Source of the DNA: Flavobacteriales bacterium UBA4474
GTDB lineage: Bacteria; Bacteroidota; Bacteroidia; Flavobacteriales_D; Sanyastnellaceae
Assembly: GCA_002389295.1 (NCBI GenBank)
Contig: DGOE01000103.1
Location: 1-22,067 of the forward strand
Direction: 5' to 3'
Length of the DNA: 22,067 bases
The position numbers and the translations under genes are program-made. The first letter of the stretch is position 1, and every line of letters begins with the position of its first letter. Shown here one piece after another: positions 14,376 through 21,543 of this stretch. The notes under the pieces were generated by a model. It searched no databases. It worked only from the letters and a program-made list of their open reading frames with translations, and was not told where the DNA came from.

Positions 14376-14927
14376 ATGTCCAGAATTGGTAAAGCCCCCG
14401 TAGCGATCCCGTCCGGTGTCACCGTGACAGTAGATGGTGCATCCTTTAAGGTGCAGGGCCCCAAGGGTGAACTCCACCAGGAATACGACCCCATCATCGG
14501 CGTCGAGGTGAAAGATGCCGAGGTGCTCTTCAGCCGCAGTTCCGATTTGCCTGACCACAGAGCCAAGCACGGTCTGTACCGCTCGCTGTGTGCGGGCATG
14601 GTCGAGGGTGTCACAAACGGTTTCAAGAAGGAGTTGGAGTTGGTGGGTGTCGGATTCCGTGCCCAGGCTTCAGGTCAGCAATTGACCCTTTCTCTTGGAT
14701 ACAGCCACCCCATCATCATTGAGGTGCCCAAAGAAATCAAGCTCGCCGCAGAAAGCAAGAAGGGTTCCAACCCTATGGTGACGCTCGAATCCCACGACAA
14801 GCAGCTGCTGGGAACGGTAGCCGCCAAAATCCGTTCATTGCGCAAGCCTGAGCCCTACAAAGGCAAAGGTGTCCGCTTCACCGACGAGTTCATCCGCCGC
14901 AAGGCAGGTAAGTCCGCGGCCAAGTAA
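14376..14927 (+). CDS. rplF: 50S ribosomal protein L6
   Basis: L6 lies near the sarcin-ricin loop and supports factor binding and late 50S assembly. The 183-aa product has the two-repeat structure of the family: N-terminal SRIGKAPVAIPSGVTVTVDG, the linker helix YRSLCAGMVEGVTNGFKKEL, and the C-terminal repeat with LGYSHPIIIEVP and the signature PEPYKGKGVRFTDEFIRRKAGKSAAK. The gap upstream (CAGAGAAAGAGAAAAGACC) is A/G-rich without a GGAGG core, typical of the poorly SD-dependent starts in this window. Confidence 0.99.
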   Translation: MSRIGKAPVAIPSGVTVTVDGASFKVQGPKGELHQEYDPIIGVEVKDAEVLFSRSSDLPDHRAKHGLYRSLCAGMVEGVTNGFKKELELVGVGFRAQASGQQLTLSLGYSHPIIIEVPKEIKLAAESKKGSNPMVTLESHDKQLLGTVAAKIRSLRKPEPYKGKGVRFTDEFIRRKAGKSAAK

Positions 14928-14938
14928 TCTCATTCGCC

Positions 14939-15298
14939 ATGTCCGTAGCAAGCAAGAAACTCAAGACCCGTGCGCGCATCAAGGCGCGTATCCGTGGCAA
15001 AATCAGTGGTACCGCCGAGCGTCCGCGCCTGTCGGTATTCCGCTCGAACAAGCAGATCTACGCCCAAATCGTGGACGACCTCTCCGGCAAGACCATCGCG
15101 AGCGCAAGCTCCAGGGCCATCGCCGAAGCGCAGGGAATCGCCAAGGTGGACCAGGCCAAGTTGGTCGGCACCAAGATTGCAGAGGCGGCCAAAGCCGCAG
15201 GCGTCGAAACAGTGGTGTTTGACCGCAATGGTTACCTCTATCACGGTCGGGTGAAGAACCTCGCCGATGCCGCTCGAGAAGGCGGTCTCCAATTCTGA
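14939..15298 (+). CDS. rplR: 50S ribosomal protein L18
   Basis: L18 binds 5S rRNA together with L5 and helps place it in the central protuberance. The 119-aa product has a basic N-terminus (KLKTRARIKARIRGKISG), then ERPRLSVFRSNKQIYAQIVDDLSGKT, and ends with the conserved FDRNGYLYHGRVKNLADAAREGGLQF. Length and motifs are standard. It follows rplF by 11 nt and precedes the chosen rpsE start by 7 nt. Confidence 0.99.
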   Translation: MSVASKKLKTRARIKARIRGKISGTAERPRLSVFRSNKQIYAQIVDDLSGKTIASASSRAIAEAQGIAKVDQAKLVGTKIAEAAKAAGVETVVFDRNGYLYHGRVKNLADAAREGGLQF

Positions 15299-15305
15299 AG
15301 CCATC

Positions 15306-15839
15306 ATGAGAGACAACAACAACCGTCGGCGCAACGACCGGGACAACAACCAGCCCGAAAGCGACATCAAAGACCGCTTGGTCACGATCAACCGTTCGAC
15401 GAAGACAACCAAGGGTGGCCGCACCTTCACCTTCACCGGCATCGTCGTTGTGGGTGATGAGAAAGGCAAGGTCGGACACGGTTCAGGCCGCAGCCGCGAG
15501 GTGGTGACCGCCATTCAGAAAGGCATCGAAGACGCCAAGAAGAACATGGTGGAAGTGCCCGTGATCAACGGAACGGTCCCCCACGCTCAAGAAGCCGTCT
15601 TTGCCGGCGCACGTGTGTTGGTGAAGCCAGCCACGCCCGGTACGGGTGTGATCGCGGGAGGCGCCATGCGCGCTGTGCTCGAGAGTGCAGGCATCAAGGA
15701 CGTCCTCGCGAAGTCGCTGGGCTCGTCCAACACCCAAAACGTCGTGAAGGCCACGTTCAAGGCCCTCACCATGATGCGCAGTGCATCGGATGTGGCCGAC
15801 TTGCGGGGCATCTCAGTGGACCGCGTTTTCAACGGATAA
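15306..15839 (+). CDS. rpsE: 30S ribosomal protein S5
   Basis: S5 lines the mRNA entry site with S3 and S4 and affects decoding accuracy. The product is 177 aa with the start chosen here. It begins with an Asn/Arg/Asp-rich low-complexity segment (RDNNNRRRNDRDNNQPES), probably disordered. The double-stranded-RNA-binding-type domain follows (DRLVTINRSTKTTKGGRTF, then GDEKGKVGHGSGRSREV) and the C-terminal domain includes PATPGTGVIAGGAMRAVLE. A frame-open ATG 39 nt upstream would overlap rplR by 32 nt and add unrelated residues, so the later ATG is preferred. Confidence 0.97.
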   Translation: MRDNNNRRRNDRDNNQPESDIKDRLVTINRSTKTTKGGRTFTFTGIVVVGDEKGKVGHGSGRSREVVTAIQKGIEDAKKNMVEVPVINGTVPHAQEAVFAGARVLVKPATPGTGVIAGGAMRAVLESAGIKDVLAKSLGSSNTQNVVKATFKALTMMRSASDVADLRGISVDRVFNG

Positions 15840-15844
15840 GTACG

Positions 15845-16021
15845 ATGGCCAAGATCAAGATTACCCAGGTACGCAGTGCCATCAACCGCCCCAAGCGTCA
15901 GAAACTGACGCTGCAGGCCCTTGGCATCAAGAAATTGCACAACCCTGTGGAGCACGAAGCCACCCCCCAGATTTTGGGCATGGTGCGCAAGGTGAGCCAC
16001 CTCGTCAAGGTTGAAGAATAA
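15845..16021 (+). CDS. rpmD: 50S ribosomal protein L30
   Basis: L30 is a small accessory protein of the 50S subunit, absent from some bacteria. The frame codes for 58 aa beginning MAKIKITQVRSAINRPKRQK, followed by the family core LTLQALGIKKLHNPVEHE and ending TPQILGMVRKVSHLVKVEE. Length and pattern match bacterial L30 throughout. It lies 5 nt after rpsE and 20 nt before rplO, the normal place for rpmD in the spc cluster. Confidence 0.98.
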   Translation: MAKIKITQVRSAINRPKRQKLTLQALGIKKLHNPVEHEATPQILGMVRKVSHLVKVEE

Positions 16022-16041
16022 TCACATCAAACCAGCAAAAC

Positions 16042-16491
16042 ATGAATCTCAACAGCCTCAAGCCGGCAAAGGGTTCCATCAAGCAGCGCAAGCGAGTTGG
16101 TCGTGGTGAGGGCTCCGGACACGGAGGAACCTCTACCCGCGGTCACAAGGGTGCGAAGTCCCGCTCAGGATACAAGTCCAAGATTGGATTTGAGGGCGGA
16201 CAGATGCCCCTCCAGCGCCGTGTTCCCAAGTTTGGTTTTACGAATCCAAACCGGGTCGAATACAAGGGAATCAACTTGGACACACTCCAAGAGCTCATCG
16301 ATCGCAAGTCCTTGAAGGAAATCACACCCGCCCTCTTGGAGGAGAACGGACTCGTCCAAAAGAAAGATCTGGTGAAGATCTTGGGACGTGGTGAACTGAA
16401 GACAGGGGTCAAAGTGACCGCACATAAATTTTCCGCATCCGCCCAAGCAGCCATTGACGCCGCTGGAGGAAGCACAGAAGCAATCAGCTAA
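16042..16491 (+). CDS. rplO: 50S ribosomal protein L15
   Basis: L15 is a late-assembling 50S protein with a long extended N-terminal arm running through 23S rRNA. The 149-aa product shows the glycine- and basic-rich arm (SIKQRKRVGRGEGSGHGG, then KGAKSRSGYKSKIGFEGGQ), followed by PLQRRVPKFGFTN. The C-terminal globular part includes LVKILGRGELKTGVKVTAHKFSASA. Upstream is the A-rich stretch ATCACATCAAACCAGCAAAAC with A at -3 and no SD. Only 3 nt (AGC) separate it from secY. Confidence 0.99.
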   Translation: MNLNSLKPAKGSIKQRKRVGRGEGSGHGGTSTRGHKGAKSRSGYKSKIGFEGGQMPLQRRVPKFGFTNPNRVEYKGINLDTLQELIDRKSLKEITPALLEENGLVQKKDLVKILGRGELKTGVKVTAHKFSASAQAAIDAAGGSTEAIS

Positions 16492-16494
16492 AGC

Positions 16495-17850
16495 ATGGGT
16501 CGATTCTTCAAAAAACTCCGGGACATTTGGGCCCACGAGGAGTTGCGCAAGCGCCTTGGCATCACATTGGGATTCATCCTGGTGTACCGCGTCGGCAGCT
16601 TTATTGTCATTCCTGGTGTCGACAGTGACGCCCTTCAGGAGCAGATGAGTGCCCTCGGTGGAGGCGGACTCGGTAGCATCCTGTCGCTTTTCACCGGTGG
16701 CGCGTTCTCGCGCGCTTCGATTTTCGCGTTGGGCATCATGCCTTACATCTCCGCGAGCATCATCATGCAATTGATGGGACTTGCCGTGCCGACCATCCAG
16801 AAGATGCAGGCTGAAGGCGAGAGCGGACGAAAGAAGATCAACCAATGGACCCGTTTCTTGACCATCGCCATCACCTTGGTTCAAGCACCTGGATACCTGG
16901 CGTCTACTGTGGTCTCCGTGCCGGGTGCCGTAGCTGACCCTTCCAGCTTCTGGTGGTTCTGTGCGGTACTGATCCTGACTTCTTCCACGCTGCTCATCAT
17001 GTATCTCGGTGAGCGCATTACGGAAAGGGGTGTCGGCAATGGCATCAGCTTGCTGATCATGATCGGCATCATCGCCACATTCCCGCAGGCGATCATTCAG
17101 GAGTTCAATCACCCAGCGACCAACTTCTACTTCTTCCTCGTGGAGATTGCAGCGTTGTTGGTGGTCATCGGACTGTCCGTGGCCCTCGTGCAGGCGGTAC
17201 GCCGCGTGCCGGTGGAAATGACCCGTCTCCAGCAGAACGCCGGATCGACATTTATGCCCCAAGGCGCCGCAGCACGGAGTTACATCCCGCTCAAGGTGAA
17301 CTCGAGTGGTGTCATGCCGATCATCTTCGCTCAAGCCATCATGTTCGTCCCGCTCTACCTGACGCAGAACGAAAGCCTGGCAGACAACGAGGTGCTCATC
17401 GCGTTGGGAGACTTCAACGGGTTTTGGTACAACCTCTTGTTCTTCCTGATGATTGTGGCCTTCACGTATTTCTACACGGCCATCACAGTGAATCCCCAGC
17501 AAATGGCGGATGACCTCAAGCGTCAGAACAATTTCATTCCGGGAGTGAAGCCCGGCCGTCCGACGATGGAGTTCCTCGACAATGTGATCTCCAAGATCAC
17601 CTTGCCCGGTGCCATCTTCCTCGGCCTGATCGCCATTCTCCCGGCCATCGTCTTCACGTTGAGCTTGACCCACGCGCAAGCCTTCAGCATTTTCTTCGGC
17701 GGCACTTCGCTGCTGATCATGGTGGGTGTCATTCTCGACACGCTCCAGCAAATTGAAAGTTACCTGTTGTCCCGTCAATACGACTCCCTGATGGAATCCG
17801 GAAAACTCCGGGGCCGCCAAGGGACGAGTGTGAGCGGAATGGCAGGCTGA
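16495..17850 (+). CDS. secY: Protein translocase channel subunit SecY
   Basis: SecY is the inner-membrane channel through which unfolded proteins are exported or inserted, with SecE and SecG and driven by SecA or the ribosome. The 451-aa product has the hydrophobicity of ten membrane segments. It starts with a basic cytoplasmic N-terminus and contains IFALGIMPYISASIIMQL, the cytoplasmic loop GERITERGVGNGISLL, and the motif KVNSSGVMPIIFAQ. The C-terminal loop reads PQQMADDLKRQNNFIPGVKP, followed by GTSLLIMVGVILDTLQQIES. The cytoplasmic tail is short and polar. Being embedded in the ribosomal operon ties export capacity to ribosome synthesis. map follows after 6 nt. Confidence 0.99.
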   Translation: MGRFFKKLRDIWAHEELRKRLGITLGFILVYRVGSFIVIPGVDSDALQEQMSALGGGGLGSILSLFTGGAFSRASIFALGIMPYISASIIMQLMGLAVPTIQKMQAEGESGRKKINQWTRFLTIAITLVQAPGYLASTVVSVPGAVADPSSFWWFCAVLILTSSTLLIMYLGERITERGVGNGISLLIMIGIIATFPQAIIQEFNHPATNFYFFLVEIAALLVVIGLSVALVQAVRRVPVEMTRLQQNAGSTFMPQGAAARSYIPLKVNSSGVMPIIFAQAIMFVPLYLTQNESLADNEVLIALGDFNGFWYNLLFFLMIVAFTYFYTAITVNPQQMADDLKRQNNFIPGVKPGRPTMEFLDNVISKITLPGAIFLGLIAILPAIVFTLSLTHAQAFSIFFGGTSLLIMVGVILDTLQQIESYLLSRQYDSLMESGKLRGRQGTSVSGMAG

Positions 17851-17856
17851 TCAGGA

Positions 17857-18654
17857 ATGGCGAGAGGACGGATACAGGTTCGAACCGAATCCGAAATCGA
17901 GTTGCTCCGCACGAGTTCTTTACTTGTCGGAAGAACCTTGGCCGAAGTGGCCAAGCTGATTCAACCCGGGGTGACCACCGCGGCGTTGGATCGGGTAGCT
18001 GAAACCTTCATCCGGGACCACGGTGCTGAACCGGGGTTCAAAGGATACAATGGTTTCCCTGCTACGCTCTGCACCTCTGTGAACCACCATGTGGTTCATG
18101 GAATCCCCAATGAGGACCCATTGCAAGAGGGGGACATCGTGTCCGTCGATTGTGGCGTGCTCAAAGAAGGGTACTACGGTGACAGCGCATACACCTTCAT
18201 GGTGGGTGATGTCAAACCGGAAGTGCGCCGCCTGTTGCAGGTGACGCAGGAGTGCCTGGAGGAGGCCATCGAGGAAACCATTGCGGGCAACCGCATCGGG
18301 GACATCGGATGGGCGGTTCAGGAACACGCCGAAGCCTCAGGCTACGGAGTGGTTCGAGAACTGGTCGGCCACGGGGTGGGTTCCAGCCTGCACGAGCCGC
18401 CGGAAGTGCCCAATTACGGGCGTCCGGGCAACGGAGTCAAACTCGTTGCGGGCATGGTCTTGGCCATCGAGCCTATGATCAACCTCGGGCGCAAAGCAGT
18501 GGTGCAGGAAAGCGACGGTTGGACCATCGCTACAGCGGACGGTTTGCCCAGCGCACACTTCGAGCACGATGTGGTCGTGCGGGAAGGCAAGGCAGAAGTT
18601 CTTTCGACATTCAAATGGATTGAGGAGGCCCTTGGGGCAGTGAAGCAGGGTTGA
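17857..18654 (+). CDS. map: Methionine aminopeptidase, type I
   Basis: Map removes the initiator methionine from new proteins when the next residue is small, after deformylation. The 265-aa product has the pita-bread fold pattern with all five metal ligands visible: Asp98 (SVDCG), Asp109 (YGDSA), His172 (VGHGVG), Glu205 (AIEPM) and Glu236 (HFEHDV). The catalytic His81 is also present in VVHGIP. No insert between ligands is seen, so it is type I. The N-terminus lacks a zinc-finger extension. It is placed between secY and infA, where E. coli has neither map nor infA, and is followed by a 35-nt A-rich gap. Its AGGA four bases before the ATG is too close to act as a normal SD. Confidence 0.98.
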   Translation: MARGRIQVRTESEIELLRTSSLLVGRTLAEVAKLIQPGVTTAALDRVAETFIRDHGAEPGFKGYNGFPATLCTSVNHHVVHGIPNEDPLQEGDIVSVDCGVLKEGYYGDSAYTFMVGDVKPEVRRLLQVTQECLEEAIEETIAGNRIGDIGWAVQEHAEASGYGVVRELVGHGVGSSLHEPPEVPNYGRPGNGVKLVAGMVLAIEPMINLGRKAVVQESDGWTIATADGLPSAHFEHDVVVREGKAEVLSTFKWIEEALGAVKQG

Positions 18655-18689
18655 GGAGTCACATTAAAAACGAAAAGGAAAAAACATCC

Positions 18690-18908
18690 ATGGCCAAGCA
18701 AGCGTCGATCACGCAGGACGGTACCATCACTGAAGCACTCGGGAACGCCATGTTCCGCGTAGAGCTTGAGAATGGGCACGTCATCACGGCGCACATCTCC
18801 GGTAAGATGAGGAAGTTCTACATCAAGATTCTTCCCGGAGACAGGGTACGTGTGGACATGAGTCCATACGACCTCAGCAAGGGCCGCATTTCCTTTCGAT
18901 ACAAATAA
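18690..18908 (+). CDS. infA: Translation initiation factor IF-1
   Basis: IF-1 occupies the 30S A site during initiation and strengthens IF-2 and IF-3. The 72-aa product is a single S1-type OB fold: DGTITEALGNAMFRVELENGH, then HISGKMRKFYIKILPGDRVRV and PYDLSKGRISFRYK, exactly the usual length. A frame-open TTG 39 nt upstream inside the end of map is rejected because the homology starts at MAKQ. The upstream gap contains AAAAGGAAAAAA, whose AGGA core is about 11 nt from the ATG and so farther than usual for an SD. It is one of three superoperon genes with a pyrimidine at -3. Confidence 0.98.
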   Translation: MAKQASITQDGTITEALGNAMFRVELENGHVITAHISGKMRKFYIKILPGDRVRVDMSPYDLSKGRISFRYK

Positions 18909-18922
18909 GAAATCAGACCGAT

Positions 18923-19039
18923 ATGAAGACCCGTGCTTCCCTCAAGGTCCGCTCAGCGGATTGCAAGGTCGTCCGCCGCAAGGGACGACTCTTCGTCATC
19001 AACAAGAAGAACCCCAAATTCAAGCAGCGTCAGGGTTAA
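18923..19039 (+). CDS. rpmJ: 50S ribosomal protein L36, zinc-less form
   Basis: L36 is the smallest 50S protein and helps fold 23S rRNA near helix 89. The frame gives 38 aa starting MKTRASLKVRSADCKVV and ending KNPKFKQRQG. The classical zinc ligands would be Cys11, Cys14, Cys27 and His33. Only Cys14 remains; the others are Ser11, Asn27 and Phe33, so zinc cannot be bound in the usual way. To my knowledge this is the common Bacteroidota version. It lies between infA and rpsM with gaps of 14 and 25 nt, its normal neighbours. Confidence 0.98.
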   Translation: MKTRASLKVRSADCKVVRRKGRLFVINKKNPKFKQRQG

Positions 19040-19064
19040 TTCCTGGAGCTAAAACGCATTCGCT

Positions 19065-19430
19065 ATGGCCCGTATTTCCGGTATAGATATCCCAAAGAAC
19101 AAGCGTGGAGTAATTGCCTTGACCTATGTCTACGGCATTGGTCACTCTCGTTCCGCGGACATCCTCTCAAAAGCCTCGGTTTCCGAGGACAAGCGTGTCC
19201 AGGATTGGACGGACGAGGAGATCACCAAGATCCGCGAGATCATCACTGAGATCCGCGTAGAGGGTGAGCTTCGCTCTGAAGTTCAAATGAACATCAAGCG
19301 CCTGATGGACATTGGTTGCCAGCGTGGCATCCGCCACCGTCTCGGCTTGCCGCTCCGCGGGCAGCGCACCAAGAACAACTCCCGCACCCGGAAAGGAAAG
19401 CGGAAGACAGTAGCCAACAAGAAGAAGTAA
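19065..19430 (+). CDS. rpsM: 30S ribosomal protein S13
   Basis: S13 sits at the top of the 30S head, contacts L5 across the subunit bridge and reaches P-site tRNA with its basic tail. The 121-aa product starts MARISGIDIPKNKRGVIALT, has the helix-turn-helix-like middle (WTDEEITKIREIITE), and ends with the signature GCQRGIRHRLGLPLRGQRTK followed by a very basic tail (RTRKGKRKTVANKKK). In E. coli it begins the alpha operon, where S4 represses at a pseudoknot before rpsM. The 25-nt gap here is too short for that structure. Confidence 0.99.
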   Translation: MARISGIDIPKNKRGVIALTYVYGIGHSRSADILSKASVSEDKRVQDWTDEEITKIREIITEIRVEGELRSEVQMNIKRLMDIGCQRGIRHRLGLPLRGQRTKNNSRTRKGKRKTVANKKK

Positions 19431-19478
19431 TTCTCAGTCCCTGACCCGGGACGCCGAATCGATCAACTCCCCTATAAG

Positions 19479-19865
19479 ATGGCCAAGACCACCAAGAAGT
19501 CGAAGAAGAAGGTTAAAGTGGATGCCATGGGCCAAGCCCATATCCACGCCTCCTTCAACAACATCATCATTTCCCTCACCAATGCCACCGGACAGGTTAT
19601 TTCCTGGTCCAGCTCCGGCAAGATGGGGTTCCGCGGTTCCAAGAAGAACACGCCTTATGCTGCGCAATGTGCCGCTGAGGATTGTGGCAAGGAGGCCATG
19701 GAGTACGGCCTGAAAAAGGTCAAGGTGTTTGTGAAAGGACCCGGAAGCGGCCGCGAGAGCGCCATCCGCACCCTGCACAACATGGGCATTGAGGTGGTGG
19801 AAATCATGGACATCACTCCGATGCCGCACAACGGTTGCCGCCCCCCGAAGCACCGCCGCGTCTGA
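19479..19865 (+). CDS. rpsK: 30S ribosomal protein S11
   Basis: S11 forms part of the 30S platform near the E site and mRNA exit. The 128-aa product has a basic start (AKTTKKSKKKVKVDAMGQ), then HIHASFNNIIISLTNATG and SWSSSGKMGFRGSKKNTPYAA. It ends with the signature VKGPGSGRESAIRTLHNMG and PMPHNGCRPPKHRRV. Length is usual. The 48-nt gap before it is the widest in the superoperon. That gap holds a small GC hairpin (GTCCC/GGGAC) without a T-run, so I do not call a terminator or new promoter there. Confidence 0.99.
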   Translation: MAKTTKKSKKKVKVDAMGQAHIHASFNNIIISLTNATGQVISWSSSGKMGFRGSKKNTPYAAQCAAEDCGKEAMEYGLKKVKVFVKGPGSGRESAIRTLHNMGIEVVEIMDITPMPHNGCRPPKHRRV

Positions 19866-19898
19866 TTTAAGGGAACCGAAACAAGCAAGCAAGACAAC

Positions 19899-20504
19899 AT
19901 GGCACGTTACCGCGGACCCAAGTCCAAGATCACCCGCCGATTCAAGGAGGCCATTTTTGGCCCGGATAAGGCACTCGAACGCCGTCCTTACGGCCCAGGC
20001 CAACACGGCCCTAACCGTCGACGCAAGAAGGAGTCAGAGTACTCTGTGCAGCTGGCGGAAAAGCAGAAAGCGAAGTACACCTACGGCATCCTCGAGCGCC
20101 AATTCCGCAACATGTTCGAACGCGCTCAAGCCAAGCCCGGCATCACGGGTGAGGTCTTGCTCCAGTTCTGTGAGTTGCGCCTCGACAATGTGGTGTTCCG
20201 TCTCAACCTCAGCCCTACGCGCCGAGGTTCACGCCAGTTGGTCAGCCACCGTCACGTGACGGTGAACGGCAAAGTGGTGAACATCCCGTCCTACCGTGTG
20301 CGTCCTGGTGACGTCGTCGGTGTGCGTGAAAAGTCCAAGTCCCTCGAGGTGGTGACCGGCGCCCTGGCGTCCGGAGGCCAGCGTCACGAGTGGCTCGATT
20401 GGGATGGCAATGCCCTCGCAGGCACCGTCATCGCGGTACCCGGCCGCGACCAGATTCCTGAAAACATCAAGGAGTCACTCATCGTCGAGCTTTACAGCAA
20501 GTAA
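19899..20504 (+). CDS. rpsD: 30S ribosomal protein S4, zinc-free form
   Basis: S4 starts 16S assembly by binding its 5' domain and guards the mRNA entry with S3 and S5. The 201-aa product starts MARYRGPKSKITRRFKEAIF and lacks the N-terminal cysteine cluster of zinc-type S4. It then has PYGPGQHGPNRRRKKESEY and the S4 RNA-binding domain around 92-150 (LRLDNVVFRLNLSPTRRGSR, then VSHRHVTVNGKVVNIPSYRV). In E. coli S4 is the repressor of the alpha operon and an antitermination factor for rRNA; whether it does so here is not visible. A 22-nt gap separates it from rpoA. Confidence 0.99.
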   Translation: MARYRGPKSKITRRFKEAIFGPDKALERRPYGPGQHGPNRRRKKESEYSVQLAEKQKAKYTYGILERQFRNMFERAQAKPGITGEVLLQFCELRLDNVVFRLNLSPTRRGSRQLVSHRHVTVNGKVVNIPSYRVRPGDVVGVREKSKSLEVVTGALASGGQRHEWLDWDGNALAGTVIAVPGRDQIPENIKESLIVELYSK

Positions 20505-20526
20505 TCACAACCTAGCACATCCGATA

Positions 20527-21519
20527 ATGGCGATTCTCGATTTTCAGCAGCCAGATAAGGTCATCATGCTCGATTCCGATGACTTCAGCGGACGGTTCGA
20601 ATTCCGTCCCTTGGAGCCCGGCTTCGGCGTGACCATCGGCAACGCGCTCCGGCGCATCATGCTCTCCAGCTTGGAGGGCTATGCCATCACCCAGCTTCGC
20701 GTCGAGGGCGTGGAGCACGAATTCAGCACCATCAAAGGTGTCGTGGAGGATGTCACCGAAATGGTGCTCAACCTCAAGCAAGTGCGCTTCAAGCGTCAAA
20801 TTGAAGATGTGGACCACGAGGTGGTAAACATCGTCATCGGCGGTCAGGAGCAATTTGTGGCCGGCGACATCGGCAAGTTCACTTCTGCCTTCCAGGTCAT
20901 GAACCCGGACCACGTGATCTGCAACCTCGACGCCAACGTTCAGTTGAGCATTGAGATGCGCATCTCCAAAGGCCGTGGCTACGTGCCCGCTGAGGAGAAC
21001 AAGCACGAGGAGGCGACCATGGATACCATTTTCATCGACTCCATCTTCACCCCGATCCGGAACGTGAAGTACGAGATTGAGAACTTCCGTGTGGAGCAGA
21101 AGACCGACTACGAAAAGCTCATTCTCGAGCTGCAGTGCGACGGTTCCATTGCCCCCAAGGATGCCTTGCAAGAAGCAGCGCGTATTTTGATTGAGCACTT
21201 CATGCTCTTCAGCGAGGAGCGCATCACCCTGGACTTCGTTGAGAAGAATGAGTCCGAGGAGTTGGATGAGAGCTCATTGCACATGCGCCACCTGCTGAAG
21301 ACCAAGCTTGTGGATATGGACCTGAGCGTCCGTGCCCTCAATTGCTTGAAGGCGGCCGACATCGATTCGCTCGGTGACCTTGTGGCCTACAACAAGAACG
21401 ACTTGTTGAAGTTCCGCAACTTCGGTAAGAAGAGCTTGACCGAGCTCGAGGACCTCGTGGAAAGCAAGGGCCTGCAATTCGGCATGAACGTGAGCAAGTA
21501 CAAGTTGGACGCGGAGTAA
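20527..21519 (+). CDS. rpoA: RNA polymerase alpha subunit
   Basis: The alpha dimer is the assembly platform for beta and beta' and, through its C-terminal domain, touches UP elements and activators. The 330-aa product has an N-terminal domain with GFGVTIGNALRRIMLSSLEG at 32-51 and the dimer/assembly segments VRFKRQIEDVDHEVVNIVIG and GRGYVPAEENK. An acidic linker follows at about 237-250 (VEKNESEELDES). The C-terminal domain reads DLSVRALNCLKAADIDSLGD and LLKFRNFGKKSLTELEDL, with Arg269 and Asn272 at the places of the E. coli DNA-contacting Arg265 and Asn268. An ATG further upstream inside rpsD is rejected because the family start is MAILDF. Confidence 0.99.
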   Translation: MAILDFQQPDKVIMLDSDDFSGRFEFRPLEPGFGVTIGNALRRIMLSSLEGYAITQLRVEGVEHEFSTIKGVVEDVTEMVLNLKQVRFKRQIEDVDHEVVNIVIGGQEQFVAGDIGKFTSAFQVMNPDHVICNLDANVQLSIEMRISKGRGYVPAEENKHEEATMDTIFIDSIFTPIRNVKYEIENFRVEQKTDYEKLILELQCDGSIAPKDALQEAARILIEHFMLFSEERITLDFVEKNESEELDESSLHMRHLLKTKLVDMDLSVRALNCLKAADIDSLGDLVAYNKNDLLKFRNFGKKSLTELEDLVESKGLQFGMNVSKYKLDAE

Positions 21520-21543
21520 TCCGCAGCCTTAACCGCCGTCATC

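Noticed and set aside
16165..17820. 551-codon open frame on the minus strand opposite secY/rplO
   Set aside because: His/Asp/Glu-rich product typical of an antisense shadow of a membrane protein gene; the plus strand is clearly SecY.
19437..19452. Small GC hairpin in the rpsM-rpsK gap as a terminator
   Set aside because: 5-bp stem, no T-run, and the following alpha-cluster genes need read-through.
20404..20526. Longer start for rpoA inside rpsD
   Set aside because: The extra 41 residues come from another frame of rpsD and do not resemble RpoA, which begins at MAILDF.
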